Shown piece after piece: positions 14,136 through 20,906 of a DNA stretch of 39,010 nt. Under the pieces are notes generated by a model. The model had not been told where the DNA came from and searched no databases. It was given only the letters and a program-made list of their open reading frames with translations. Positions within the stretch are counted from its first letter, which is position 1. Each line of letters starts with the position of its first letter. Source of the stretch: a virus; the IMG/VR virus record IMGVR_UViG_3300038309_000064, positions 1 through 39,010 of that record; one strand, written 5' to 3'. Both the position numbers and the translations under genes were made by a program.

Positions 14136-14564
14136 TTAATTAATTATCTTTATTAGCCCATTTTCTAGGAGATAGATTAGCATTTTAGCCCCCATATTTG
14201 GTTCTCGCATAAGTCTTATAATTCCCAATCCTCCAATTATTCCAGTTCCCTTATAATCAAAAACCTCTCCGTATGACTTATAAATCAAATCCCAACCGTA
14301 TTTTTCAAAAGCTTTAAATAACATCTCCCCTATTTCACTAGAGAGAAATGCTGAATAAACCTTTTCCTCCGTTCCTTCTATATAACGCTGAGTCGCATAA
14401 CTCAATTTAATCTCTTTTTTACTATCATTTATGATATTTCTATACCGCTTAGAATTAAAGTCTTTTATTCTATGCCAATAAAACTCACTCTCTTGAGGAA
14501 CTCCTAGCTCCTCCAACCTCCTTGATAGTTTTAAATTTGTTAGATGTTTTTCTAGGTTTTTCAT
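14136..14564 (-). CDS. Conserved phage hypothetical protein (142 aa)
   Basis: Not functionally assigned. The block KLSRRLEELGVPQESEFYWHRI, then YSAFLSSEIGEML and a C-terminal YGWDLIYKSYG segment resemble a common early phage protein family of about this length that is found near replication genes. No catalytic motif is visible. Confidence 0.7.
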   Translation of the reverse strand: MKNLEKHLTNLKLSRRLEELGVPQESEFYWHRIKDFNSKRYRNIINDSKKEIKLSYATQRYIEGTEEKVYSAFLSSEIGEMLFKAFEKYGWDLIYKSYGEVFDYKGTGIIGGLGIIRLMREPNMGAKMLIYLLENGLIKIIN

Positions 14565-14607
14565 ATACTTTCATTTTTTTACTTAATAATTATCTTTAGT
14601 TTAGACG

Positions 14608-14811
14608 CTATTTTATAAATTCAAATTTTATATCATCAATATCTAAAACAGCTATTTTTCTTTTTAGCTCTTTTTTAATCTCATATAAAAGTTTCTTTTT
14701 AGCGACTTCTATTCCTGATCCTGCGTAAAGATAATTCCTTCCCAGTTCTTTTGCATTAATTCCTATGATTGCAAATGGTTGTTTTTTTAATTGTGCTTTT
14801 AATTTTTTCAT
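14608..14811 (-). CDS. Hypothetical protein (67 aa)
   Basis: Not recognised. Lysine-rich, with an alpha/beta look (FAIIGINAKELGRNYLYAGSGIEVAKKKLLYEIKKEL). Starts after an AT-rich leader. Its 3' end overlaps a 21-base motif (TTTAGTTTAGAC core on the plus strand) that recurs at 14959-14980. Confidence 0.55.
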   Translation of the reverse strand: MKKLKAQLKKQPFAIIGINAKELGRNYLYAGSGIEVAKKKLLYEIKKELKRKIAVLDIDDIKFEFIK

Positions 14812-14821
14812 TTTATTTATA

Positions 14822-14941
14822 TTAAAATTTTTCTCTTATTATAAATATTCTTTTTTCCATTAAATCAGCTTGCCATTTTTCAGAAACAATGCCAATAAAC
14901 CAAAGTCCTATAAAGAAAGCTATATCTCTTAATCTATTCAT
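14822..14941 (-). CDS. Small membrane protein candidate (39 aa)
   Basis: ATG at 14941-14939, stop at 14824-14822. The 39-residue product has one hydrophobic segment (IAFFIGLWFIGIV, residues about 7-19) with Arg before it and a charged C-terminus, so it would sit in the inner membrane, N-terminus inside. The leader is AT-rich and repeats the sequence before the gene at 14136-14564. Confidence 0.45.
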   Translation of the reverse strand: MNRLRDIAFFIGLWFIGIVSEKWQADLMEKRIFIIREKF

Positions 14942-14961
14942 ATTATATATATTAATTAATT

Positions 14962-15062
14962 ATATTTAGTTTAGACATAGGCGTGACTGCGGCTGTTGCG
15001 GAATAAGAGTTAATTATGCTCAATTACCGCCATCTATGTCTAAAATGAAAATAACTAAATAT
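14962..15062 (-). ncRNA. Structured intergenic element with two nested long stems
   Basis: Arms 14962-14970 and 15054-15062 form a 9-bp stem. Immediately inside, arms 14970-14980 and 15034-15044 form an 11-bp stem, with a 9-base bulge on one side. The enclosed 53 bases are much more GC-rich than the surroundings and contain GCGG/CCGC and CGG-CTG-TTG-CGG elements that can fold further. It overlaps the end of the 39-codon zinc ORF. It could be a small RNA, a 5' leader for the membrane peptide, or a protein-binding site. It is not a tRNA: there is no T-loop or CCA-side pattern. Confidence 0.45.
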
Positions 15063-15174
15063 CAGCGTCTTCTTTACAATCAGGGCATAATCTTTCAATA
15101 TTAAAGTTTCTGTCGTCTGATTCTATATCTTCACATTCATATTCTCTTTTACATCTATCACAAAGTATTTTCAT
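15055..15174 (-). CDS. Small zinc-finger protein (39 aa)
   Basis: ATG at 15174-15172, stop TAG at 15057-15055. Residues 5-8 are CDRC and residues 30-33 CPDC, separated by an acidic linker, so it can bind one zinc. It resembles other tiny phage zinc proteins that modulate host enzymes. No Shine-Dalgarno is seen. The gene is followed by the structured element, whose outer arm covers the stop. Confidence 0.55.
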   Translation of the reverse strand: MKILCDRCKREYECEDIESDDRNFNIERLCPDCKEDADI

Positions 15175-15193
15175 ATTATTCTTATTAAAGCTA

Positions 15194-15472
15194 TTAAACT
15201 AGTCCCCTGTTTTTAGCTTCTTTTAGTAATGCACTATAATTCATATGCTCCATTACTTCATTCCCATACATAGTATATCCATCATATTCAATAAAGTCAT
15301 TATCTGTTGCATATCCACAGTTTATTATAACATTAACACCTTCTCTTGCTCTCCTTTTTATGAATTTTAAAATATTTAATAAATGAGAATCATCTAATTT
15401 TTTAATATCTATTTGTTCTCCATTTTTTGTTGTCCACTTCATATAATTCTTATTATTGCTATTATAGTCCAT
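15194..15472 (-). CDS. Conserved phage hypothetical protein (92 aa)
   Basis: YMKWTTKNGEQIDIKKLDDSHLLNILKFIKRRAREGV followed by a Tyr/Asp-rich strand region and YSALLKEAKNRGL resembles a recurrent short protein of phage early regions with unknown function. The internal Met11 (15442) is an alternative start and fits the usual family N-terminus better. Confidence 0.65.
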   Translation of the reverse strand: MDYNSNNKNYMKWTTKNGEQIDIKKLDDSHLLNILKFIKRRAREGVNVIINCGYATDNDFIEYDGYTMYGNEVMEHMNYSALLKEAKNRGLV

Positions 15473-15490
15473 ATATAATTGAGGCTTCTT

Positions 15491-15712
15491 TTATTTTAAT
15501 ATTTTAATTATATCTTTTAAGGCGTCCTGATAACCAAACCCATAAGATTTTGTTACTGTGCCATTACCAATTAACTTCTCTATCTCTTTTTTAAAATTTT
15601 CCTTTCCATATTTAAAACCAAGCTCAAAATATTCATCAGCTATTTTTTTAGCTTCTTTAGCTAATATTTTAGTAGCTATTTCTGATATATTTTTTTCTTC
15701 TAGTTTTTTCAT
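15491..15712 (-). CDS. Hypothetical helical protein (73 aa)
   Basis: Not recognised. Mostly helix by composition (KNISEIATKILAKEAKKIADEYFELGFKYGKENFKKEIEKL) with a Gly/Tyr turn before a last helix. It starts two bases after the previous stop, so it is coupled to the 171-residue gene. Confidence 0.6.
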   Translation of the reverse strand: MKKLEEKNISEIATKILAKEAKKIADEYFELGFKYGKENFKKEIEKLIGNGTVTKSYGFGYQDALKDIIKILK

Positions 15713-15713
15713 A

Positions 15714-16229
15714 TTAGTTTATTGGTTTAAGATTTTTAGTAGCTTCTTCAAATTCTTTTTTGTCATATTCTTTGTTTCCTATTTTAATAGTTTCTATTTC
15801 TTCGAATGGATAACTTAGGCAAGATTTAGGGAAAGACCAATAATCAGATTTATCTTTATTCCAAACATTACAATAAGTAATAAAAACTTTCTTTACCTCA
15901 AAAACTCCTCCAACCATTTCTTCTTTTTTTTCGTTCCAATCCATATCTTCTTTTTCGCATTCTTCTTTTGCGTTGGGTAGAATTAGAACTTTATCAATTC
16001 CCTTAAAACTAGGTTGTTCAAAATCAAAAGCGTCTACAATTTCCCAGTCTTTGAAATTTGATTCGTCAATACTATAACAACCAATCCACCTTTTAGTTTC
16101 TTCGATAGTTTTTCGCCATCCAGTCCAACCATAATTATTAGGTCTTATGTTGCTTATAATTGCATACTCATCATCATATTTTACTACTACATTTTGTTTG
16201 GTTTGTAGAACCTTTTTTATGTTGTTCAT
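15714..16229 (-). CDS. Hypothetical protein (171 aa)
   Basis: Not recognised. A strand-rich acidic protein with several Trp residues (YGWTGWRKTIEETKRWIGCY, NKDKSDYWSFPKSCLSYPF). No signal peptide or nuclease motif. It sits in the run of early small genes and is probably a host-interaction or DNA-metabolism accessory protein, an inference from position only. Confidence 0.6.
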   Translation of the reverse strand: MNNIKKVLQTKQNVVVKYDDEYAIISNIRPNNYGWTGWRKTIEETKRWIGCYSIDESNFKDWEIVDAFDFEQPSFKGIDKVLILPNAKEECEKEDMDWNEKKEEMVGGVFEVKKVFITYCNVWNKDKSDYWSFPKSCLSYPFEEIETIKIGNKEYDKKEFEEATKNLKPIN

Positions 16230-16245
16230 ATATTTAATAAATTAT

Positions 16246-16623
16246 TTAATACTCGTCTATTTTTGATTTATAAATATTTATATTTGCCTCGATCGCCTTA
16301 TTGTAGAAAACATTAAAATCGTCATCTAAGTTTTTAATCTTTTTAAACTTATCCCAATAAACAAACATTACGCCCCTTTGTCTTTGGCTTGGTGTTTTAT
16401 CTTCGTAGCTAGTATTGTCTTTTGGTATATCCTCTGTTTGTATTTTATCCTGACTGAATAAAACCCAACCTGTTTTTTGAAATTTTTCCATAACTAAAAC
16501 TTTTGCCTCTGGACTTAATTCTTGGGTGTGAAATCTTAAACTCATTCCTCCATCTTGTAATGGATTAGCACCGACTAATTGGCTTGCCGCTGTTATTATA
16601 TTATCGCTATTTTTTTTATTCAT
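16246..16623 (-). CDS. Hypothetical protein (125 aa)
   Basis: Not recognised. The middle (LSPEAKVLVMEKFQKTGWVLFSQDKIQTEDIP, then KTPSQRQRGVMFVYWDKFK) resembles a family of small phage early proteins that pair a helix with a strand ending in an acidic loop, but no function is known to me. Its ATG overlaps the stop of the membrane peptide as ATGA. Confidence 0.65.
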   Translation of the reverse strand: MNKKNSDNIITAASQLVGANPLQDGGMSLRFHTQELSPEAKVLVMEKFQKTGWVLFSQDKIQTEDIPKDNTSYEDKTPSQRQRGVMFVYWDKFKKIKNLDDDFNVFYNKAIEANINIYKSKIDEY

Positions 16624-16715
16624 TGTCTTATAAATGAATCAACTATTGCTAGCATCATCATTAGTACAAAAATTAATGCTGAAAATGTAATTATAAATTT
16701 TATTGTATTTTTCAT
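16620..16715 (-). CDS. Membrane peptide (31 aa)
   Basis: ATG at 16715-16713 and stop TGA at 16622-16620. Both ends overlap neighbours as ATGA, which strongly supports translation. Residues 6-25 are hydrophobic (FIITFSALIFVLMMMLAIV), so it is a single-pass membrane peptide. Function unknown. Confidence 0.6.
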   Translation of the reverse strand: MKNTIKFIITFSALIFVLMMMLAIVDSFIRQ

Positions 16716-17002
16716 AGTCCTATCGATCTAAAATATTCCACTTTAGCTTCATCATCTTCTTTTAATCTTTCTAATTCTGAAATTGGAAATATTATTAAAT
16801 TAGTATTATTCCCGACAACTTGACGCTCCATTCTTACGATTTTTTCTCTCGTTGCTAGATATTTTCCGGGATAAACTCTGTTTCCGAATCTATCCTCATA
16901 TAATATTTCTACTATGCAATCACCCTTAGCCAAAAATTCTGCCCTTATCCCAACTGCTCCCCCCGCTTTCCATATTGGAGTTTTTATGTAAATCGTCTGC
17001 AT
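16712..17002 (-). CDS. Conserved phage hypothetical protein (96 aa)
   Basis: IYIKTPIWKAGGAVGIRAEFLAKGDCIVEILYEDRFGNRVYPGKYLATREKI is a strand-rich pattern found in small proteins of phage early regions. No catalytic motif. It overlaps the upstream gene by 77 bases in a different frame. That overlap contains the family-like N-terminus, so this start is likely real and both frames are probably used. Confidence 0.65.
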   Translation of the reverse strand: MQTIYIKTPIWKAGGAVGIRAEFLAKGDCIVEILYEDRFGNRVYPGKYLATREKIVRMERQVVGNNTNLIIFPISELERLKEDDEAKVEYFRSIGL

Positions 17003-17267
17003 CTTCTTTATTTATTTTTTTATCAATTTCTTCAGCGATTGATTTATCTCCTCGACCCAGCTCAAAAGCATTTAATTTGTCTTCTGGAATAATTGCTTTT
17101 AATCCGAAGATATCTCGTTCTAATTTTTTAATTGTCCCTTGTAGTTCGAAAACAATTGCTTTAGTCGTTTTTAGATCCTCAACGGCTGAAACTAATTTTA
17201 TATAATTGCTCATGAACTTCGGAAGCCAAGTTTTTAATGGCTCTCCATTTACTTTTAATTCACCCAT
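16926..17267 (-). CDS. Hypothetical protein (113 aa)
   Basis: Not recognised. N-terminal helix GELKVNGEPLKTWLPKFMSNYIKLVSAVEDLKTTKAIVFELQGTIKKLERDIFGLK suggests a coiled coil, followed by a charged tail. Starts after an A7 leader. Its last 25 codons overlap the following gene in another frame, and the low-complexity end (SGGSSWDKGRIFG) looks imposed by that overlap. Confidence 0.6.
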   Translation of the reverse strand: MGELKVNGEPLKTWLPKFMSNYIKLVSAVEDLKTTKAIVFELQGTIKKLERDIFGLKAIIPEDKLNAFELGRGDKSIAEEIDKKINKEDADDLHKNSNMESGGSSWDKGRIFG

Positions 17268-17281
17268 TTTTTTACTTTAAT

Positions 17282-17449
17282 TTAATAATGCTTAATATCA
17301 AAATTAAAAAACTCATCAATATCATTTCCATATCCCTCTAGTTTTATTTCAATTTTTTCCCCTTTTTTTATATCAATTGGAGAAATAGCATTAATAATAA
17401 TTTCTTGTTTTAATTTTTTTTTATTAAAACTTATAATATTTTTTTTCAT
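17282..17449 (-). CDS. Small hypothetical protein (55 aa)
   Basis: Not recognised. Lysine-rich, two strands plus an acidic C-terminus (KKGEKIEIKLEGYGNDIDEFFNF). I chose the ATG at 17449, 11 codons inside the longest frame, because it directly follows the A-rich leader typical of this genome and comes just after the upstream zinc-membrane gene stop. Confidence 0.5.
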   Translation of the reverse strand: MKKNIISFNKKKLKQEIIINAISPIDIKKGEKIEIKLEGYGNDIDEFFNFDIKHY

Positions 17450-17453
17450 TTTT

Positions 17454-17618
17454 TTAATTTTTAAATGTGAACCCACAATCATTACATTTTATTGTAGGTC
17501 TGCAAATTAATAATAATATTAAGCTCCACGGCAAGAATGTTATAAATATAATCCAAAATAAACATCCTCTGCTTTTAACCGTATTGTTGCTTTTGCAATT
17601 TTGACAAGATAAATTCAT
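17454..17618 (-). CDS. Zinc-ribbon membrane protein (54 aa)
   Basis: ATG at 17618-17616 overlaps the upstream stop as ATGA; stop TAA at 17456-17454. Layout is CQNC at residues 5-8, a membrane segment LFWIIFITFLPWSLILLLI (20-38), then CNDC at 45-48. The two pairs could join as one zinc ribbon only if both termini are on the same side, so a re-entrant or hairpin membrane segment is implied. Function unknown. Confidence 0.6.
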   Translation of the reverse strand: MNLSCQNCKSNNTVKSRGCLFWIIFITFLPWSLILLLICRPTIKCNDCGFTFKN

Positions 17619-17914
17619 ATTGTTTTAATTGAGCTAATTTCAATTAATTTATTTTTTTTATTTTTATTAATAAATCCTACCTCCAGAAGCAAATCTTTTT
17701 CTTTTATTGTCAAACCTTTTCTAGGAATAAATATTCCATATATTTTTCCGTTTTTGTATTTTATATTTTCAAGTTTTCCAAGAGGTTTTTTATTTAAATT
17801 ATGATTATCTAAAACAATAGGATTTTTTTTATATTCTTTTATTGACCCTCCAAAATATGTCCCTACTTTTATTTTACTTAATTCTCTTTTTTGGTCTGCT
17901 GTTAGATTGCTCAT
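17615..17914 (-). CDS. Shortened prohead-protease-like protein lacking the catalytic serine (99 aa)
   Basis: Encoded among early genes. Residues about 25-60 (EYKKNPIVLDNHNLNKKPLG then KLENIKYKNGKIYGIF) align with the phage's own protease (AFKKNPVLLNSHNYGDATEVIG then KISPIGVKEGKLQGKV), including the His. Its end LLEVGFINKNKKNKLIEISSI matches FSIGF ... SELLEVSAV in order, but the catalytic Ser is replaced (EVGF). It is about a third of the usual length. Either a non-catalytic capsid or protease-interacting factor, or a relic. Start after an A7 leader. Confidence 0.6.
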   Translation of the reverse strand: MSNLTADQKRELSKIKVGTYFGGSIKEYKKNPIVLDNHNLNKKPLGKLENIKYKNGKIYGIFIPRKGLTIKEKDLLLEVGFINKNKKNKLIEISSIKTI

Positions 17915-17918
17915 TTTT

Positions 17919-18353
17919 TTACTTCTTTTCGATTAGTTTAATTCCATGGCATTTACCATGAATAGATCCGTGCTTTTTTCTACTTATTACTTTTAAATTT
18001 TCTATTCTATTGTCAAGCTTATCACCGTTTATATGATGTATTGTTTCATTATATTTTAATTTTCTATGTAAATGTTTTTCCATTATTACTCTATGCTCAA
18101 GCTTAATCTTTCCATTTATATACATTGCCCTATATCCTTGCGAATTTATAGTTCCCCCTTTATATAATTTATTACTTATCTTTTTTTTAGTTTCTTCGCT
18201 ATGCTTTTTACCCTTTCTTTTCTCAGACATCTTTTTTTTAGTTTCTTCGCTATGCTTTTTACCATTCATCCATTTTCCAAATCCTTTTTCTTTGGCAATA
18301 ATAGACATCTTCTTTTTTATTTTTTCTGTTCTTTTATATACTCCAGAAGTCAT
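17919..18353 (-). CDS. HNH homing endonuclease with NUMOD3 repeats (144 aa)
   Basis: Residues about 30-65 contain NUMOD3 DNA-binding repeats (GKKHSEETKKKMSE and GKKHSEETKKKIS). They are followed by HNH_3: EHRVIMEKHLHRKLKYNETIHHINGDKLDNRIENLKVIS with the HH...N...H metal site. Free-standing, with its own TTGACA/TATAAT promoter in the end of the upstream gene. The repeats derive from a recent 35-base DNA duplication. Confidence 0.9.
   Translation of the reverse strand: MTSGVYKRTEKIKKKMSIIAKEKGFGKWMNGKKHSEETKKKMSEKRKGKKHSEETKKKISNKLYKGGTINSQGYRAMYINGKIKLEHRVIMEKHLHRKLKYNETIHHINGDKLDNRIENLKVISRKKHGSIHGKCHGIKLIEKK
18178..18263 (-). repeat. 35-base direct repeat inside the HNH gene
   Basis: 18178-18212 and 18229-18263 are identical, 51 bases (17 codons) apart, and encode the repeated GKKHSEETKKK units of NUMOD3. 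Exact identity shows a recent duplication and a route by which the DNA-contact array could lengthen. Confidence 0.85.
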
Positions 18354-18379
18354 ATTATTAATATAATTATTATATCTCT

Positions 18380-18407
18380 ATTATATTTATATTCTATGAT
18401 TTGTCAA
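18380..18407 (-). promoter_or_regulatory. Promoter for the NUMOD3-HNH gene
   Basis: Minus strand: consensus -35 TTGACA (18407-18402), 16 bases, consensus -10 TATAAT (18385-18380). It lies over the stop of the upstream gene and reads only into the HNH gene next. Confidence 0.7.
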
Positions 18408-18834
18408 TTGATATTAAACGAATATATCCTTTTTTAGCACTTTCTTTTCTTCCTATGTTTAATGTTTCTAAATCTTCGCCCTCTATCCTTGCTTTTAGAA
18501 TATAATTTTTAAGTTTTGTCCCATCTACTTTTAGAAATTGTTCTGCATTTTCTCCAAAAACTTTCATAACTTGGCTAACTCTATATGTAATTGTAATAGT
18601 AGGATCTATCTTGATAACCTTAAAATCTCCAAATTCTATTTCTTTTAAATCTCTATCATTCATAATTTCCGATCCTCTTGTTTTTACCTTAGTTTCAATT
18701 TCCTCAGCGAACTTTTTTAGCTTCTTTGAAAATACCAATGCCTCTGCAAACTTCTCTGGAGTAGATAAATAAAATCTTATATTCTCCTCTAGGTCTTTTA
18801 ACTTGTCATCATATTTTGTTAGTTGCTTATTCAT
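18394..18834 (-). CDS. Hypothetical protein, recombination-module neighbour (146 aa)
   Basis: Not recognised. Two helical N-terminal segments (DDKLKDLEENIRFYLSTPEKFAEALVFSKKLKKFAEEIETKVKTRG) are followed by a strand-rich half. Proteins of this size and shape often follow single-strand annealing proteins and can act as host-nuclease inhibitors (Gam or Gp157-like), but no family motif is visible. Overlaps the upstream gene by 8 bases. Confidence 0.6.
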   Translation of the reverse strand: MNKQLTKYDDKLKDLEENIRFYLSTPEKFAEALVFSKKLKKFAEEIETKVKTRGSEIMNDRDLKEIEFGDFKVIKIDPTITITYRVSQVMKVFGENAEQFLKVDGTKLKNYILKARIEGEDLETLNIGRKESAKKGYIRLISIDKS

Positions 18835-19057
18835 GGTGTTTGTTTATTAATTCTTTGTAGTTTAATCTTCCGCTAGTTATAATATAACCAATTGCGGACT
18901 TAGCACTTTTTAATTTTTTATCACTTAATTTTTTATCAAATTCGATTTTAGCAACTCCAAACTCTTTTTTTATTACTTTCATTGTTTGTTCCCATGCTAT
19001 GTTTAGAATCGAATCCATTAATTTATCAAGTTCTTTATCGTTTTGTCGTTTTTCCAT
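18827..19057 (-). CDS. Hypothetical protein (76 aa)
   Basis: Not recognised. Lys/Glu-rich helices (DKELDKLMDSILNIAWEQTMKVIKKEF). Begins after a TTTAAAAAA leader between the annealing protein and the 146-residue protein, so probably a small partner in the recombination unit. Confidence 0.55.
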   Translation of the reverse strand: MEKRQNDKELDKLMDSILNIAWEQTMKVIKKEFGVAKIEFDKKLSDKKLKSAKSAIGYIITSGRLNYKELINKHHE

Positions 19058-19073
19058 TTTTTTAAATTAATAA

Positions 19074-19880
19074 TTAAATCCCCTTATAATTAGTTTCCGG
19101 TACTCTTGTTTTTGCATCTTTTATAACCTCCCCTGTTTCTGAATCTATGACAGGAATTCCATCGCTTGTTTCTTCTTGAACTTTAGGCTCTAGATTATTC
19201 TGTTTATTTTTTAATTGCTCTATTACCTGAGAAGCAACTCCCATTTTCATAGTTTCCAACTTTCCCGCTTTCTTTTCTAGCCATTCCATTGATAGCTGTA
19301 AATCTTCCATTAATTTTTTTATCAGGTATTTTTGTTTATCCGAGGCTGGTTTATGTGGATCATTTATAGTTTTTTTAGTATCAGCTTGTTTGCTTTTTAC
19401 ATTTCCCGATCCTTGCATATCCTCTAAATCTTGAGTGAATATATCACTTAGCCCTGTCGTTCTTATAACTGCATCAACGTAAGCCCTTTTTTGAGCCATT
19501 TTTATCGTTTTATTAGGATCGTTTTGGTTTCTTGATAAAGTATCAGCTCCGCCTCCCTCTCCTTGGAATTCATCTTTTGAATTATAAAGTTCGCAACGAT
19601 ATGCTATTAATCCGGGTACATCCGCAAATGCCTTTTTAGCTTCTTCGTCTATTTTAAATTTTGCATAAAGTTTAAAACCGGTTGCAAGTTTTTCTGCACC
19701 ACCTTTTGAAAGTGATTTTTTTTCCTTAATTACATGGTAATCTTGTGATTCTACCATAATGGATTCTAGTTGGGATTTAAAATAATCCCTATTGGCTATC
19801 ATAGAATCTACATTTTTTTTGAATGTAGAATCTACGCTTGAGTCGCTTTTAGCAATCTCGGTTGTCTTTTTTGTAGTCAT
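19074..19880 (-). CDS. Probable single-strand annealing protein (Rad52/Erf-like) (268 aa)
   Basis: Likely anneals complementary single strands in phage recombination. The central block FQGEGGGADTLSRNQNDPNKTIKMAQ then KRAYVDAVIRTTGLSDIFTQDLED resembles the conserved helix of Rad52/Sak/Erf-type phage proteins, in which a run of (K/A)KRAxVDA follows a short strand-loop. Residues 1-110 would form the strand-rich core. About 165-268 is a low-complexity linker plus a helical C-terminal part, as in Erf. Neighbours are DNA-metabolism genes. The match is by eye, so the family is uncertain. Confidence 0.6.
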   Translation of the reverse strand: MTTKKTTEIAKSDSSVDSTFKKNVDSMIANRDYFKSQLESIMVESQDYHVIKEKKSLSKGGAEKLATGFKLYAKFKIDEEAKKAFADVPGLIAYRCELYNSKDEFQGEGGGADTLSRNQNDPNKTIKMAQKRAYVDAVIRTTGLSDIFTQDLEDMQGSGNVKSKQADTKKTINDPHKPASDKQKYLIKKLMEDLQLSMEWLEKKAGKLETMKMGVASQVIEQLKNKQNNLEPKVQEETSDGIPVIDSETGEVIKDAKTRVPETNYKGI

Positions 19881-19884
19881 TTTT

Positions 19885-20406
19885 TTAATTATTAATTATT
19901 GTATAACTTAAATTTTTTCTTCCGAACTTAAATGCTTGCTCCTTTGTTTCCATATAAATATCAAAGTGGTTTCCTTTTATTGCTCCGCCTCTATCTTGGC
20001 AGATATAAGTTCCCATTCCCTCGATATTTATTTTAGTACCAAATTCTAGTTCCGGCGGGCAAGCAAGAGTTTCGTTCTCTTTTACTTTTTTACCGGAAGC
20101 TGTGATCCCATCGCTCTTACCGCATTCGTCTATTGAGGCGGTATAAGCGGAGAAATTGCCTACCAACCCGCCGTGATTAATTAATCCTACTTCCCCCGGA
20201 TCAACCGAAGTTTCCAAATTAACATCACGCACGGCCTCGTCGGCCTTTTCTCTTATTATCTCTATCCTGTTTATATAGTATAATCCTCCCTTTATATAAT
20301 CATATAGTTTCAATCCCTCGTAAAATATTATTGTAGAGGTTGACCCTATTATTATGGCTAGGAGAATTATACTAATTAATTTAAATGTACCTTTTTTTAT
20401 TTTCAT
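19885..20406 (-). CDS. Membrane-anchored 3D-domain protein (173 aa)
   Basis: N-terminal membrane segment LISIILLAIIIGSTSTIIFY (10-29). Then a 3D domain: SAYTASIDECGKSDGITASG (Asp99), CQDRGG (Asp138), NHFDIYM (Asp149), the three Asp residues that name the family, in a MltA/RpfB-like double-psi barrel. It probably acts on peptidoglycan in the envelope. I chose the ATG at 20406 with its A7 leader; the longer frame needs a GTG at 20424. It has a separate consensus promoter and lies far from the other lysis genes, so it may act early in infection or in lysis timing. Confidence 0.82.
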   Translation of the reverse strand: MKIKKGTFKLISIILLAIIIGSTSTIIFYEGLKLYDYIKGGLYYINRIEIIREKADEAVRDVNLETSVDPGEVGLINHGGLVGNFSAYTASIDECGKSDGITASGKKVKENETLACPPELEFGTKINIEGMGTYICQDRGGAIKGNHFDIYMETKEQAFKFGRKNLSYTIINN

Positions 20407-20451
20407 TTTTTTATCGGCTATCACCCATCGCCCGTTTTATTTATATATCCC

Positions 20452-20480
20452 ATTGTATACGTTTTTTGCAATATTGTCAA
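20452..20480 (-). promoter_or_regulatory. Promoter for the 3D-domain gene
   Basis: Minus strand: -35 TTGACA (20480-20475), 17 bases, -10 TACAAT (20457-20452). It shares the GGACTTGAC and TACAAT parts with the next promoter upstream, which suggests a common class of strong early promoter. Confidence 0.75.
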
Positions 20481-20483
20481 GTC

Positions 20484-20666
20484 CTATTTACATAGATTTT
20501 TCCTATCTACTTTAACATTATGTTCTGCCAGTATCTGATAAATTCTTGTTTTAGTTATTCCAAATTTACTTTCTAGCTCTATGATTTGAAGTCCATCTTT
20601 ATATGCCTTTATCAATCTTTTATCTCGATCGTTTACAATAAGTTTTACAAAATCTTTAGTATTCAT
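20484..20666 (-). CDS. Small helix-turn-helix protein (60 aa)
   Basis: Residues about 18-50 (LIKAYKDGLQIIELESKFGITKTRIYQILAEHNV) form a helix-turn-helix of the sigma-70 region 4 / RNA-helix type seen in small phage regulators. It has its own promoter and reads toward the 3D-domain gene, so it may regulate that switch. It is the only transcription-factor-like gene in the window. Confidence 0.65.
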   Translation of the reverse strand: MNTKDFVKLIVNDRDKRLIKAYKDGLQIIELESKFGITKTRIYQILAEHNVKVDRKNLCK

Positions 20667-20691
20667 TTGATTATTATTAATTGTTTCCTCT

Positions 20692-20720
20692 ATTGTATAT
20701 CATGATTATAAATTAGTCAA
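20692..20720 (-). promoter_or_regulatory. Promoter for the HTH gene
   Basis: Minus strand: -35 TTGACT (20720-20715), 17 bases, -10 TACAAT (20697-20692), with ATCATGATA just before the -10. The same ATCATGATACAAT string precedes the HNH gene at 22375. Confidence 0.7.
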
Positions 20721-20740
20721 GTCCGCTTTACTTCATGCTT

Positions 20741-20902
20741 TTACTTTAAAATTTTTATAATATATAAATAAGAAACTAACAATATTGGAATATCGGTAAA
20801 GTAATCTCCAACTACTGGTATTTTATTAAAAGCGGTGTTAACTACTATTAAAGTAAAAAACACTACAATAACAGCCGAATAAAATTTTATAAATTCTTTC
20901 AT
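20741..20902 (-). CDS. Small membrane protein (53 aa)
   Basis: ATG at 20902-20900, stop TAA at 20743-20741. Two hydrophobic stretches (FYSAVIVVFFTLIVV and IPILLVSYLYIIKIL) separated by a short polar loop give a two-pass hairpin in the membrane. Layout resembles a small holin or antiholin, but it is far from the lysis genes, so the role is open. Confidence 0.55.
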   Translation of the reverse strand: MKEFIKFYSAVIVVFFTLIVVNTAFNKIPVVGDYFTDIPILLVSYLYIIKILK

Positions 20903-20906
20903 ACTT

